64,000 nucleotides of DNA from Glaciecola amylolytica (GTDB taxonomy: Bacteria > Bacteroidota > Bacteroidia > Flavobacteriales_D > Crocinitomicaceae), in contig CP034120.1 of NCBI GenBank assembly GCA_003856375.1, forward strand, positions 2,542,001 to 2,606,000, read 5' to 3'. The notes beneath the pieces are model-generated. The model saw only the letters and a program-made list of their open reading frames with translations. It was not told where the DNA came from and did not search any database. The position numbers were made by a program, and so were the translations under genes. Shown in pieces: positions 45,065 to 54,156 of this stretch (positions are counted from its first letter, which is position 1; each line of letters starts with the position of its first letter).

Positions 45065-45098
45065 GAAAAGCTCCGGAATTCCGGGGCTTTTTTTTTTA
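45065..45098 (+). terminator. Intrinsic terminator after the phosphorylase gene
   Basis: AAAAGCTCCGG and CCGGGGCTTTT pair around AATT, followed by a run of at least ten T. Confidence 0.9.
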
Positions 45099-45206
45099 TT
45101 TCACCCAATGAATCCATCAATTTTAAACAAAAACTACCAAATAATGGAATTAGCTACTGATTTAAAAATCAACTGAATTCCCGGAAAAAACTTGAAACTA
45201 TTTTCT

Positions 45207-45214
45207 TATTTTTG
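45207..45214 (+). promoter_or_regulatory. -7 element of the fibronectin-like lipoprotein gene
   Basis: TATTTTTG matches TAnnTTTG. It covers the in-frame TTG at 45212, which therefore is unlikely to be the start codon; the ATG at 45230 or 45248 is used instead. Confidence 0.4.
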
Positions 45215-45229
45215 AATCCTATAACTATT

Positions 45230-45934
45230 ATGAAAATCAATCTATACATGAAAACCTGTTTATACATCACCTTAAGCGCATTCTTTTTTATCACTGCCTG
45301 TAAGAAAAAGGAGAATCCTCCAATCGAAGACACTCAAACACCGGCCAACACCTGTGGTAAACCTTCGAATCTGGGCTTATATACAATCGGACCAGAAGTA
45401 AACTTTCATTGGGAAAATACCAGTGCAACTTCCTCCAGTTATTACCAGTTTGAATATGGTATCACCGGATTTTCACAGGGTTCCGGTACTGTTGTAACAA
45501 CATCAGGTACTACCAGTACAAATGTATCGATGGCCGCAGGAAATGCCTATCAGTTCTATGTGAGAGGTTATTGCGATGCTACCGGCGGATTCAGTGATTG
45601 GGCTGGTCCTTTCAGCTATTACTCAGATAAAAATCATAACATGTGCTTAGTACCGAGCAATGTTCAATACACCATTGAAGTAAATGGATTCAGTGAGCCG
45701 GTTGGAGCAAATTTTACCTGGGATCATAATGGAGAAACCAATTTTGAATACACCATTGTAGCAAATGGAGCGTCACCTGCAAATGGAAATATACATAGTA
45801 TCTCTGTGCTTCAGGGAACTCCGACCATGTTCTTAACGCAAAATACGGAATACGATTTTTATGTGCGTGCAGTTTGTAAAGATGGAAACAAAACCAATTG
45901 GGTTGGTCCTAAAAATGTAAATATCGGCGGATAG
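45230..45934 (+). CDS. Lipoprotein with two fibronectin-III-like repeats
   Basis: 234 residues from the ATG at 45230; the ATG at 45248 gives an equally good lipoprotein signal. The lipobox is ITAC, followed by a KKKENPP linker. Two modules of about 95 residues follow, each with an early cysteine (TCGKPSNLG, NMCLVPSNV), a strand with W (NFHWENT, NFTWDHN) and a late FYVRGYC/FYVRAVC. This is a fibronectin-III-like pattern with a conserved disulfide. It is probably a surface or periplasmic binding lipoprotein; ligand unknown. Confidence 0.78.
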   Translation: MKINLYMKTCLYITLSAFFFITACKKKENPPIEDTQTPANTCGKPSNLGLYTIGPEVNFHWENTSATSSSYYQFEYGITGFSQGSGTVVTTSGTTSTNVSMAAGNAYQFYVRGYCDATGGFSDWAGPFSYYSDKNHNMCLVPSNVQYTIEVNGFSEPVGANFTWDHNGETNFEYTIVANGASPANGNIHSISVLQGTPTMFLTQNTEYDFYVRAVCKDGNKTNWVGPKNVNIGG

Positions 45935-46094
45935 TTTGTTCAGTCCAAAGCTCTTTTTCGGTCATTTTGTTTACACAGACAAAGCTAAAAGGAGAAGATT
46001 CTGTTCTAAATTTCATTATAATTCATAAAAAGAATTCTTTTGCAAGCGATATTCAGTGAAAAAACTCGAAATTTGTGACTCAGTAAAATTCAAC

Positions 46095-47549
46095 ATGTCT
46101 ATAAAAGATAAATACGAAGTAGTCATAGGTTTGGAGGTTCACGCTCAGTTGTTGACTAAAACAAAAGCATATTCCTCCGATATCAATGAATACGGTGCAC
46201 ATCCGAATACCAATGTAAGTGTGGTCACTTTGGGACATCCCGGAACGTTGCCGGTGATGAACAAAAAAACAATCGAATTTGCAGTGAAACTTGGTTTGGC
46301 TTGCGGTTGTACGATTGCGGAACACCAGCACTTTGCACGTAAGAATTATTTCTACCCCGATCTTCCGAAAGGATATCAGATCACTCAGGATACAACACCG
46401 ATTTGTACCGGAGGTGCTATCATCATAAAAACTGAAGACGGAACTGAAAAGACGATCGGTTTGACACGGATTCACATGGAAGAAGATGCCGGAAAGTCGA
46501 TTCATGATGTTGATTTATACGATACATTGGTCGATTTGAACCGTGCGGGAACTCCCCTGTTGGAAATCGTATCCGAGCCGGAAATCCGTTCCAGTCAGGA
46601 AGCTTATAATTACTTGACGGAAGTTCGCCGTTTGGTTCGCTATCTGGATATTTGTGACGGAAACATGGAAGAAGGTTCACTGCGTTGTGATGCCAATATT
46701 TCAGTTCGTTTAAAAGGTGCTCCGGAATTCGGAACCAAGGTCGAGGTGAAAAACATGAACTCTATCCGAAATGTACAGCGAGCTATTGAATTTGAGATTG
46801 AACGTCAGATCATTGCTGTTGAAAACGGAGAACGCATTTCGCAGGAAACCCGCAGTTTCGATGCTTTGAAAGGAATCACAATTTCCATGCGAAGCAAAGA
46901 AGCAGCAAACGATTACCGTTATTTCCCCGAGCCGGATTTACAACCAATTGTAGTGGATGCTACTTATGTGAATCAGGTGAAAGCTAAAATGCCGGCTCTT
47001 CCGAGAGAATTGTATGCGAAGTATACGCAGGATCTGAAGCTTTCAGACTACGATGCCGGAATTCTGACAGATTCGAAATCGATTGCTTTGTTCTTTGAAG
47101 AAGTGATTGCTGATACGAAAAACTACAAATCGGCAGCAAACTGGGTCATGGGTGAAGTGAAATCATATCTGAACCAAAATGGTTTAGAAATCGAAGACTT
47201 ACCGATTTCAGCGAAGCAAATAGCAGGAATTATCAACCTGATCGAAGGAGGTAAAGTTTCCAATTCCGCAGCGGCACAAAAGCTTTTCCCTGCATTGATT
47301 GAAAATCCGGATGCAAATATTGATGAATTAGCGGTCTCCTTGAACATCATTCAGGAATCCAATGCTGATTCGTTAAAAGAAGTTATTTTAGGCGTTTTCG
47401 AGCAACACCCGGACGAAGTTTCCCGTTTTAAAGCAGGAGAAAATCAGCTCACAGGATTCTTCATGGGACAAATCATGAAGGCTTCCGGTGGAAAAGCCGA
47501 TCCAAAAACAACCAATGCGTTATTGCGCGAATTAATACAAACTGTTTAA
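46095..47549 (+). CDS. gatB: Aspartyl/glutamyl-tRNA amidotransferase subunit B
   Basis: 484 residues from the ATG at 46095 (MSIKDKYEVVIGLEVHAQL). An in-frame GTG at 46056 would add 13 residues that are not typical of the family. YPDLPKGYQITQ, RIHMEEDAGKS and LLEIVSEPE are GatB signatures, and the C-terminal ~150 residues are the YqeY-like tail. As part of GatCAB it transamidates Glu-tRNA(Gln) or Asp-tRNA(Asn). GatA and GatC are not in the window. The stop codon overlaps the next ATG by one base. Confidence 0.96.
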   Translation: MSIKDKYEVVIGLEVHAQLLTKTKAYSSDINEYGAHPNTNVSVVTLGHPGTLPVMNKKTIEFAVKLGLACGCTIAEHQHFARKNYFYPDLPKGYQITQDTTPICTGGAIIIKTEDGTEKTIGLTRIHMEEDAGKSIHDVDLYDTLVDLNRAGTPLLEIVSEPEIRSSQEAYNYLTEVRRLVRYLDICDGNMEEGSLRCDANISVRLKGAPEFGTKVEVKNMNSIRNVQRAIEFEIERQIIAVENGERISQETRSFDALKGITISMRSKEAANDYRYFPEPDLQPIVVDATYVNQVKAKMPALPRELYAKYTQDLKLSDYDAGILTDSKSIALFFEEVIADTKNYKSAANWVMGEVKSYLNQNGLEIEDLPISAKQIAGIINLIEGGKVSNSAAAQKLFPALIENPDANIDELAVSLNIIQESNADSLKEVILGVFEQHPDEVSRFKAGENQLTGFFMGQIMKASGGKADPKTTNALLRELIQTV

Positions 47550-48724
47550 TGACTCGTTTCAATTTTTTCATTGCCTTTCTATCAGGAATCCTGACGCTCT
47601 CTTCTTGCGGAGACAGCTCTGTGAATGAAGAAACAGGATTGGTGAACAACTTTCACATTGAAGGAACCATACAAGGTGCTCCCAATCAAAAATTCAAAAT
47701 AGAAGCTCAATCCCAGCAAGGCGTTATTGAAGTGGCACAAACCATGACAGATGCAGACGGAAATTTTTCGTTGGACGGAAACATTCCGGGAATGGGAATT
47801 TACTCGCTTTCTCTTGGGGAAAACGGGAAAAATTCGGTTGTAATCCCCATGGACCTCAACGACAAAATCCAACTGAAGGCAACGAAAGAAACATTTGCTT
47901 CAAATCCTGTTTTCTCAGGAACAAAATGGGCGAAACCACTTACGAGATACATGGAATTATTCAGTGATTTTGCCAAAAAGCAAATGGAACAGATTCCTCA
48001 AATCAAAGACCCTGAAAAGCAATTGGAGTTGTTTGTAAAGCTCAAGCAGCCAATCGTGGCTTTTGCAGAGAAACAAATCCGAAAAGAACCGGGAAATCCT
48101 GTGAATATTATTTTGATCAATCTGATCATGCCTTCCCAGGAAACAGGTTTTGCGAGTTGGGATCCTAAAAACATGGAGGATTTGCGAAAAGTAGAAACTG
48201 CTTTTCAACGAAACTATGAGAATTCTCCGATCACAGGACTTTTATCGCAGCAAATAGCTGCAATTGATGCTCAATATCAAAGTTATCAGCAATACAATTC
48301 GGGAACGATGGCCGCTCCTGAAATTGCATTGAAAAACCCTTCCGGAACAGAAATACGCTTGTCGAGTCTGAAAGGAAAAGTAGTTTTAATTGATTTCTGG
48401 GCTTCCTGGTGTACACCTTGCCGGAAAGAAAACCCGAATGTGGTTCGCATGTATAAAAAATACAGAGGCGAAGGATTTGAAGTTTTCTCTGTATCTCTGG
48501 ATCAGGATCAGGCAGCATGGAAAGCAGCTATTGACAAAGATGGTTTGTTCTGGCCGAATCACGTTTCTGATTTGATGGGCTGGCAAACTCCATTGACGCA
48601 GACTTACGGATTTCAAAGCATTCCGCACACGGTTCTTCTGAATCGCGAGGGAAATATTGTGGGCGTAGGATTGCGCGGTGCACAATTGGAACAAAAATTG
48701 GTAGAACAACTTGCAAAAAATTAA
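47549..48724 (+). CDS. TlpA-like thioredoxin-domain lipoprotein (first of two tandem copies)
   Basis: 391 residues. The lipoprotein signal ends LTLSSC (Cys near 20). An N-terminal DUF4369-like beta domain (about 33-125) is followed by a helical middle and a C-terminal thioredoxin fold with WASWCTPC. It would act as an envelope thiol-disulfide oxidoreductase, anchored by lipid. The next gene encodes the same architecture 3 bp downstream, so the pair looks like a tandem duplication. Its ATG overlaps the gatB stop (TAATG). Confidence 0.9.
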   Translation: MTRFNFFIAFLSGILTLSSCGDSSVNEETGLVNNFHIEGTIQGAPNQKFKIEAQSQQGVIEVAQTMTDADGNFSLDGNIPGMGIYSLSLGENGKNSVVIPMDLNDKIQLKATKETFASNPVFSGTKWAKPLTRYMELFSDFAKKQMEQIPQIKDPEKQLELFVKLKQPIVAFAEKQIRKEPGNPVNIILINLIMPSQETGFASWDPKNMEDLRKVETAFQRNYENSPITGLLSQQIAAIDAQYQSYQQYNSGTMAAPEIALKNPSGTEIRLSSLKGKVVLIDFWASWCTPCRKENPNVVRMYKKYRGEGFEVFSVSLDQDQAAWKAAIDKDGLFWPNHVSDLMGWQTPLTQTYGFQSIPHTVLLNREGNIVGVGLRGAQLEQKLVEQLAKN

Positions 48725-48727
48725 GAT

Positions 48728-49834
48728 ATGAAACAATTCATTCTAGGTATCACGTTATTATCCGGCATTGCATTCGGTCAAAATCCGATCAATGTTGAAG
48801 TCAGCGGAAATATCTTCAACACCAACGGAGACAGTATTAAAATTTCTCAATATTACGGTTCGCATTACATCGATTACATCAAAGGCAAACTGGATAAAAA
48901 AGGAAATTACGACTTGAAAGGACAGGTTCCTGTTGCAGATTATTACGTTTTACGTATCGGGCAACAGCACATCAATCTGGTTCTGAAAGACAAATCTGTG
49001 ATCAGATTGAATGCGGACGGAAATAACATCAATGCGTTTCATACCATTTCAGGTTCTGATGAAAGTGTTGCTTTGAATCAATTTGTGGGTCAAATGCAGT
49101 ATTTCAATCAAAAGAAAGATTCTGCTATTACAGCAATGAAGAATACACCGGAAAATCAAAATGCGATCAACCAGTATTATCAGAACGAATATTTCAAGTT
49201 CTCGGCTTACCGTCAGAAGTTCATTTCTGAAAACAGCAATTCTCCGGCACTTTTACCGGTTTTGAATACGTTGGATACAGACAAGGAATTGAGCATTTAC
49301 GAAGCGGTAGTGAATCAATTATTGAACTCCTTCCCTTCTTCTCCGAGCGTTCAGAATGCGAAAACAAGTTTCGAGCAGCTGAAAGCACAAAAGGACAAGC
49401 AAAACTTTTTGGCTTCCGGAAAACCGGCTCCTGATTTCACACAAAACGATGTGAACGGGAAACCGATTTCGCTGTCGGACCTAAAAGGGAAAGTGATTCT
49501 GATCGATTTCTGGGCTTCCTGGTGTGGTCCTTGCCGCAAGGAAAACCCGAATGTAGTTGCTTTGTACAACAAGTACAAAGACGCAGGATTTACCGTAATG
49601 AGCGTTTCTTTGGATAAAGACAAAGCGCCGTGGCTTGCTGCAATTGAAAAAGACAAACTGGCTTGGCCGTACCACGTTTCAGATTTGAAATACTGGTCGA
49701 ATGAAGTCGCAAAACAATACCAGGTTTCTTCTATTCCTTTCACCGTTTTGGTTGACAAAAACGGAAACATCGTCGACACCAAATTGCGCGGGGTTGAATT
49801 AGAGCAAGCGCTTAAAACCATTTTTGGCTTCTAA
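48728..49834 (+). CDS. TlpA-like thioredoxin-domain protein (second tandem copy)
   Basis: 368 residues with a signal peptide (IAFGQ) but no lipobox, so it is probably soluble in the periplasm. It has the same DUF4369-like, helical and thioredoxin layout as the preceding gene, with WASWCGPC and strongly matching KENPNVV and VSSIPFTVLV stretches. It probably reduces or shuffles disulfides; substrates are unknown. The second CxxC residue differs from copy one (G against T), which usually shifts redox potential. lpxH follows closely. Confidence 0.9.
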   Translation: MKQFILGITLLSGIAFGQNPINVEVSGNIFNTNGDSIKISQYYGSHYIDYIKGKLDKKGNYDLKGQVPVADYYVLRIGQQHINLVLKDKSVIRLNADGNNINAFHTISGSDESVALNQFVGQMQYFNQKKDSAITAMKNTPENQNAINQYYQNEYFKFSAYRQKFISENSNSPALLPVLNTLDTDKELSIYEAVVNQLLNSFPSSPSVQNAKTSFEQLKAQKDKQNFLASGKPAPDFTQNDVNGKPISLSDLKGKVILIDFWASWCGPCRKENPNVVALYNKYKDAGFTVMSVSLDKDKAPWLAAIEKDKLAWPYHVSDLKYWSNEVAKQYQVSSIPFTVLVDKNGNIVDTKLRGVELEQALKTIFGF

Positions 49835-49835
49835 A

Positions 49836-50594
49836 ATGGAAATACCGAGCGGAAAGAAAATTTATTTTGCTTCCGATTTCCATTTAGGCGTACCAGTTGG
49901 TGCTCAAAGTTTGGAAAGAGAAAGACGCATTATTGACTGGTTGGATCACATTCAGAAGGATGCGTATGAAATCTATCTGGTAGGCGATATTTTTGATTTC
50001 TGGTTTGAGTACAAACACGCTATTCCGAAAGGATTTGTTCGTTTGCAAGGCAAAATTGCAGCTTTAACCGACAGCGGTATTCCCGTTTATTTCTTCACCG
50101 GCAACCACGACATGTGGATGTTTGACTATTTCGAGAAGGAACTCGGTGTGAAAATTTACCGTGAGCCCGTTTTAAGAGTATTTAACGACAAGAAATTTCT
50201 CATTGGACACGGAGATGGTTTAGGTCCCGGAGATCGCGGATACAAGTTTATTAAGAAAGTATTCGCCGCAAAATGGTCTCAGTGGATGTTTGCACGTTTG
50301 CACCCGAATTTCGGAATCGGATTGGCAAATTACTTTTCCCGGAAAAGCAGAATTTCTACCGGAGATTCAGACAGTCAGTTTTTAGGTGAAGACAAGGAAT
50401 GGCTGGTACAATACTGCAGAGAGCAGGAACAAATCAATCAGCAGGATTATTACATTTTTGGCCACCGTCATCTTCCAATGACTATTCGGATCAATGAACG
50501 CGCCACGTACATCAATCTGGGCGAATGGATTCATTACGATACTTACGCTGTTTTTGATGGCTTTGAAACGAAGCTCTTAGAGTGGAAAGCGTAA
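49836..50594 (+). CDS. lpxH: UDP-2,3-diacylglucosamine diphosphatase
   Basis: 252 residues from the ATG at 49836. An in-frame TTG at 49824 overlaps the previous gene and is less likely. Calcineurin-like metal motifs appear in order: SDFHLG, GDIFDFWFE, GNHDMW, IGHGDG and FGHRH. It hydrolyses UDP-2,3-diacylglucosamine to lipid X in the lipid A pathway on the inner face of the membrane. A short GIGLANYFSRKSR stretch fits the LpxH cap. It ends at a bidirectional terminator. Confidence 0.92.
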   Translation: MEIPSGKKIYFASDFHLGVPVGAQSLERERRIIDWLDHIQKDAYEIYLVGDIFDFWFEYKHAIPKGFVRLQGKIAALTDSGIPVYFFTGNHDMWMFDYFEKELGVKIYREPVLRVFNDKKFLIGHGDGLGPGDRGYKFIKKVFAAKWSQWMFARLHPNFGIGLANYFSRKSRISTGDSDSQFLGEDKEWLVQYCREQEQINQQDYYIFGHRHLPMTIRINERATYINLGEWIHYDTYAVFDGFETKLLEWKA

Positions 50595-50612
50595 ATCAGG
50601 TAAAAAGAGTAT

Positions 50613-50646
50613 AAAGTTGGGGCGGAAAATTTTTCGCCCCAACTTA
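50613..50646. terminator. Bidirectional terminator between convergent genes, AAAATTTT core
   Basis: AAGTTGGGGCG and CGCCCCAACTT pair around GAAAATTTTT. Its right arm reaches into the stop codon of the minus-strand gene. Confidence 0.88.
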
Positions 50647-51708
50647 TTTTCCGGTTTCGCTTGAAGTCTTCTCCTCTTTTTTCGGTTCTTCTTTTGTCTT
50701 TTTCTTCTTTTCCTTTTTGCCTTTCACAGTTGGCATAGCATCGTCTTCTTTTCCGGAGCTTGCCGTTCCTCCAAAGGTTCTGATTTCTCTTCCCTGCTCG
50801 TCAAAAACGTGTTCCTCAACCAGAATATCTTTCTTATACAAAGCGCGGCTCTTTACTTTTTCATCTGGAAAACGTTCTTCAAACCATCCTTCTTTCAAGC
50901 CTTTTTTATAGATCTCTACACTTTGCAATTTCTGATTGTAATACAAGGTTTTAAACTCTCCGTTGCGCACATCCATTGCCCAGTTTTCGGTTCTCAAAAG
51001 CACTCCGTCATCGTAGTAATATCTGAAAACACCGTTCTTCTTTCCTTGCTTAAAGGTCAATTCTTCAATGATTTTTCCTGCACGATTGTAAACCAAAAAC
51101 GGTCCGTCAAGCAATCCTTTCACATAATTGACCTGCTTGCTGCGAACACCTTTCGAATCGTAGGTGATTTTCGGTCCGTTTAAAACGCCCTGAACATAGC
51201 TTTCAAGCTTCACCGTGTCTCCTTTCGCATTGTAAGTGACTTGCGGGCCTTCGAATTGCCCCATGACATAATTTTTCTCCCAGGCAGGAATCTGTGTCGA
51301 ATCATTGAAATAAGTCCAGCGGCCGGATTCAACTCCCTGAATGTGGGAACGAATCACCATGATGCATCCTGATTTATAATACGTGGTATCAACTCCGTTT
51401 GAGAATCCGTCAACAAAAGTCACCCGGCGTTCCAGAATTCCGTTCATATGACACGTTTCACACACTCCCGAAAAAGGCATTTTCTGAGAGCTTGTAACTA
51501 CGCGTTTCCCATCCGGCGACATTTCCAGCTTTTCGTTGCAATCAACCACTCCTGCGATCTTTCCGCATTCCCATTCGGTGTAACGTTGTTTCGAACGATC
51601 AGCAGCTTTCTGATAACAGGGAACGGAATCTCTTCTCGCAACCCCGAATTTAGGTTGTGCGGAAACCGCCAGCGAAAACAAAGAAAAAATAACAACGAGG
51701 ATTTTCAT
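50644..51708 (-). CDS. Exported MORN/YwqK-repeat protein
   Basis: 354 residues with a signal peptide (1-17, AVSAQ). The body is a series of about 22-residue MORN-like repeats (GPFLVYNRAGKIIEEL, GVFRYYYDDGVLLRTE). The last ~50 residues are Lys/Glu-rich and low complexity. The family is often labelled YwqK antitoxin, but here the protein is exported and no toxin gene is adjacent, so that label should not be taken as function. It probably binds envelope components; unknown. Confidence 0.82.
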   Translation of the reverse strand: MKILVVIFSLFSLAVSAQPKFGVARRDSVPCYQKAADRSKQRYTEWECGKIAGVVDCNEKLEMSPDGKRVVTSSQKMPFSGVCETCHMNGILERRVTFVDGFSNGVDTTYYKSGCIMVIRSHIQGVESGRWTYFNDSTQIPAWEKNYVMGQFEGPQVTYNAKGDTVKLESYVQGVLNGPKITYDSKGVRSKQVNYVKGLLDGPFLVYNRAGKIIEELTFKQGKKNGVFRYYYDDGVLLRTENWAMDVRNGEFKTLYYNQKLQSVEIYKKGLKEGWFEERFPDEKVKSRALYKKDILVEEHVFDEQGREIRTFGGTASSGKEDDAMPTVKGKKEKKKKTKEEPKKEEKTSSETGK

Positions 51709-51722
51709 TTTTATTGGATTTT

Positions 51723-51806
51723 AGGATTTTAAGACTTCAGGACCTTAAGACGTTTAATTCGCATAAAACGATTCAGTCTTAATATCCTGACATTCTAATA
51801 TCCTGA
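51723..51806. repeat. Intergenic inverted-repeat element, locus A
   Basis: The left arm (51723-51751, containing AGGATTTTAAGACTTCAGGA) pairs imperfectly with the right arm (51774-51806, containing AGTCTTAATATCCTGACATT). The core is shared with loci B and C near 56.8 and 60.65 kb. Confidence 0.6.
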
Positions 51807-51824
51807 TGTCTTTAAATTAATCAA

Positions 51825-52232
51825 TTATTGTTCCAATTTCAGGGAAAGTTTATTCAGGGCTTCTCTCATTCTGGCAGGAATCTGAATCGAGGATTGGCTG
51901 ACACTGTCGTAGCAAACCAACACCGAAGTTCCTGTTGTTCTGACTTCCTTGAGTACTTTCACTTCATAAGACAAGGTAAAGCTTTTTTCTCCAACATGCT
52001 TTAAGTAAACAAAAATTTCAACGGGATCATGTAAGAAAACAGGTTTCAGATACTCCAGTTCATTCTTCCGCAGAATGACTCCGGTTTTCCTCCAATCCCA
52101 GTCAGTGCCGAGCATTTGGCGGAAATAGTGAATTCTGGCCTCTTCAAAGTAATTCAGATAAACTGCATTGTTGACGTGCTGCATCATGTCGCAGTCTGAA
52201 AAACGAACTTGTAATTTATAGGAATCTAACAT
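51825..52232 (-). CDS. Acyl-CoA thioesterase, 4-hydroxybenzoyl-CoA thioesterase-like hotdog fold
   Basis: 135 residues. RFSDCDMMQHVNNAVYLNYFEEAR is the 4HBT active-site stretch, with D residues near position 14 that activate water. The rest follows the hotdog fold (long central helix, then sheet). It hydrolyses acyl-CoA or aryl-CoA esters; chain preference is unknown. It starts 3 bp after the WbpM/PglF-type gene and so shares an operon with envelope-glycan genes. Confidence 0.9.
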   Translation of the reverse strand: MLDSYKLQVRFSDCDMMQHVNNAVYLNYFEEARIHYFRQMLGTDWDWRKTGVILRKNELEYLKPVFLHDPVEIFVYLKHVGEKSFTLSYEVKVLKEVRTTGTSVLVCYDSVSQSSIQIPARMREALNKLSLKLEQ

Positions 52233-52235
52233 CGC

Positions 52236-54113
52236 TTATTTTTTATCTAACACACTGTATTCCGAGTTGTTGGAGAGAAATTCAGGAACGACTTCTTTCA
52301 TTTGCTTTACCAAAGTCAAATTATCAACTTTTCCAATCGAATTCAACAGGTTTTCAATGGTCTGAAACACCTGATTATCAATCGTTCTTTCGGATGCAAT
52401 TAAAATCTTCGGATGATGGGTTTCCTGAACATTTTCAGCATCATTCAACAACTCTTCGTATAATTTTTCGCCGGGCCTCAAACCTGAAAAGACGATTTCG
52501 ATATCTTTCCCCAATTCCAATCCCGACAATTGAATCATTTTCTTTGCCAGATCGACAATTTTAACCGACGCTCCCATGTCGAAAACATAGATTTCACCGC
52601 CATTCCCCATAATTCCGGCTTCGAGTACCAGCTGACAAGCTTCCGGAATAGTCATGAAATAACGGGTAATCCGCTCATCGGTTACCGTTATCGGGCCTCC
52701 TTGTTCGATTTGTCTTTTGAACAATGGAATCACCGATCCGTTTGAACCCAAAACATTTCCGAAACGGGTTGTAATGAATTGCGTTTTATTCGTATTTGCT
52801 GCTTGTGCAATGATTTCGGCAATACGCTTGCTTGCGCCCATGACATTCGTAGGATTTACCGCTTTATCGGTTGAAATCATGACGAACTTGTAAACTCCGG
52901 TTTCGTTCGACAAATCCACCAGGATTTTGGTTCCCTGAATATTGTTACGAACTGCCTCAGACGGATTTAACTCCATCATCGGAACATGTTTGTATGCCGC
53001 CGCGTGGAAAACCCATGACGGTTGAAACAATTCAAACAAACGGCGCATTCGTTCTTCATTGCACACATCTCCGATCACAACTTCAAACGGAGAAATATCT
53101 TTCAATTGTTTTAATTCGAATTCCAGATCATAAAGTGCCGATTCAGCCTGATCCAGCAGGACAACCAATTTCGGTTCGAATTCCAGCACCTGACGTACAA
53201 TTCCGGAACCGATGGAACCGGCAGCACCGGTAATCAAAACGACCTGATCTTTCAGATCTGTTGCCAGCTGCTCCTGATTGAGAACAATCGGATTCCGGCT
53301 CAATAAATCTTCAATATTTACCTGTGCAATCTGCTTGGAAGTAAAGGTTCCGTTGATCCAGCTTTTCGGACTCGGTACTTTTTTCACTTCAACACCTGCA
53401 TTGATGCATTTTTCAATAATGACGTTCCGTTTTTCAGGCGATAAATTCTGAATGGCAATAATTACCTGTGAAATGGTGTTTTTTGCCAGAATTTGTTCCA
53501 ATTCGCTTGTGTGAAAAACTTCCGCACCTTCAATACGATTGCCCGAAATCCGGTGATTGTCGTCCAAAAAGCCAAAGACTTTGAAATGAATACGGGTGTC
53601 TTTTTCTATAATCCGTTTTGCGATCAATCCGGAAACTCCTGCTCCGTAAATCAATACAAATTTTTGTTCCAGATCCGATTTTACGGATTCCAGGTAAAGC
53701 AATTTCACGACAAATCTGGAAACTGCCATCAGGAAGAAGCAGAAAACGTATTCAATGATGATAATCGAAACCGGAAACATGTAGTAACCGTCGATCCAGT
53801 AATACCTCACTATTCCAATGATTCCGAAAATCACGGAGGTTGTTGTGATTGCTAAAAACAGTCGTTTAAAATCAGATGTGGAAGTGTGTCTGACAATTCC
53901 TTTTTGGATGCCGAAAGAAAAAAAGACCACCCAACGGATCACAAAAAACAGGATGATGGAATATTGGACAATTGCCAATTCACTGTACCACATCTCAGCA
54001 TCCGCCTTGATATCAAAACGGATCAGATAGGCTATTAACAAAGAAACGGCTGAAATAACCAAATCAATACACACAATTACCCAACGGGGCATATTTTTCT
54101 TTGGAAATATCAC
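52236..54113 (-). CDS. Membrane NDP-sugar epimerase/dehydratase, WbpM/PglF/FlaA1 family
   Basis: 625 residues from a GTG at 54113; an ATG at 54092 would start MPRW. Four N-terminal membrane helices (about 8-140) precede a first Rossmann domain (LIYGAGVSGLIAKRI) and a second (VLITGAAGSIGSGI near 292). STDKAVNPTNVMGASKR carries the Met-x3-Lys catalytic pair typical of this subfamily instead of Tyr-x3-Lys. Members make UDP-4-keto-6-deoxy-GlcNAc-type sugars for surface glycans. The neighbours support an envelope-glycan role. Confidence 0.92.
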   Translation of the reverse strand: MIFPKKNMPRWVIVCIDLVISAVSLLIAYLIRFDIKADAEMWYSELAIVQYSIILFFVIRWVVFFSFGIQKGIVRHTSTSDFKRLFLAITTTSVIFGIIGIVRYYWIDGYYMFPVSIIIIEYVFCFFLMAVSRFVVKLLYLESVKSDLEQKFVLIYGAGVSGLIAKRIIEKDTRIHFKVFGFLDDNHRISGNRIEGAEVFHTSELEQILAKNTISQVIIAIQNLSPEKRNVIIEKCINAGVEVKKVPSPKSWINGTFTSKQIAQVNIEDLLSRNPIVLNQEQLATDLKDQVVLITGAAGSIGSGIVRQVLEFEPKLVVLLDQAESALYDLEFELKQLKDISPFEVVIGDVCNEERMRRLFELFQPSWVFHAAAYKHVPMMELNPSEAVRNNIQGTKILVDLSNETGVYKFVMISTDKAVNPTNVMGASKRIAEIIAQAANTNKTQFITTRFGNVLGSNGSVIPLFKRQIEQGGPITVTDERITRYFMTIPEACQLVLEAGIMGNGGEIYVFDMGASVKIVDLAKKMIQLSGLELGKDIEIVFSGLRPGEKLYEELLNDAENVQETHHPKILIASERTIDNQVFQTIENLLNSIGKVDNLTLVKQMKEVVPEFLSNNSEYSVLDKK

Positions 54114-54156
54114 GATTCAGAATTCATTTTGATCATTACAAATTTAAGTTAAAATC

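Noticed and set aside
50644-51708. YwqK antitoxin of a toxin-antitoxin system
   Set aside because: The protein has a signal peptide and MORN-like repeats, and no toxin-like gene is adjacent.
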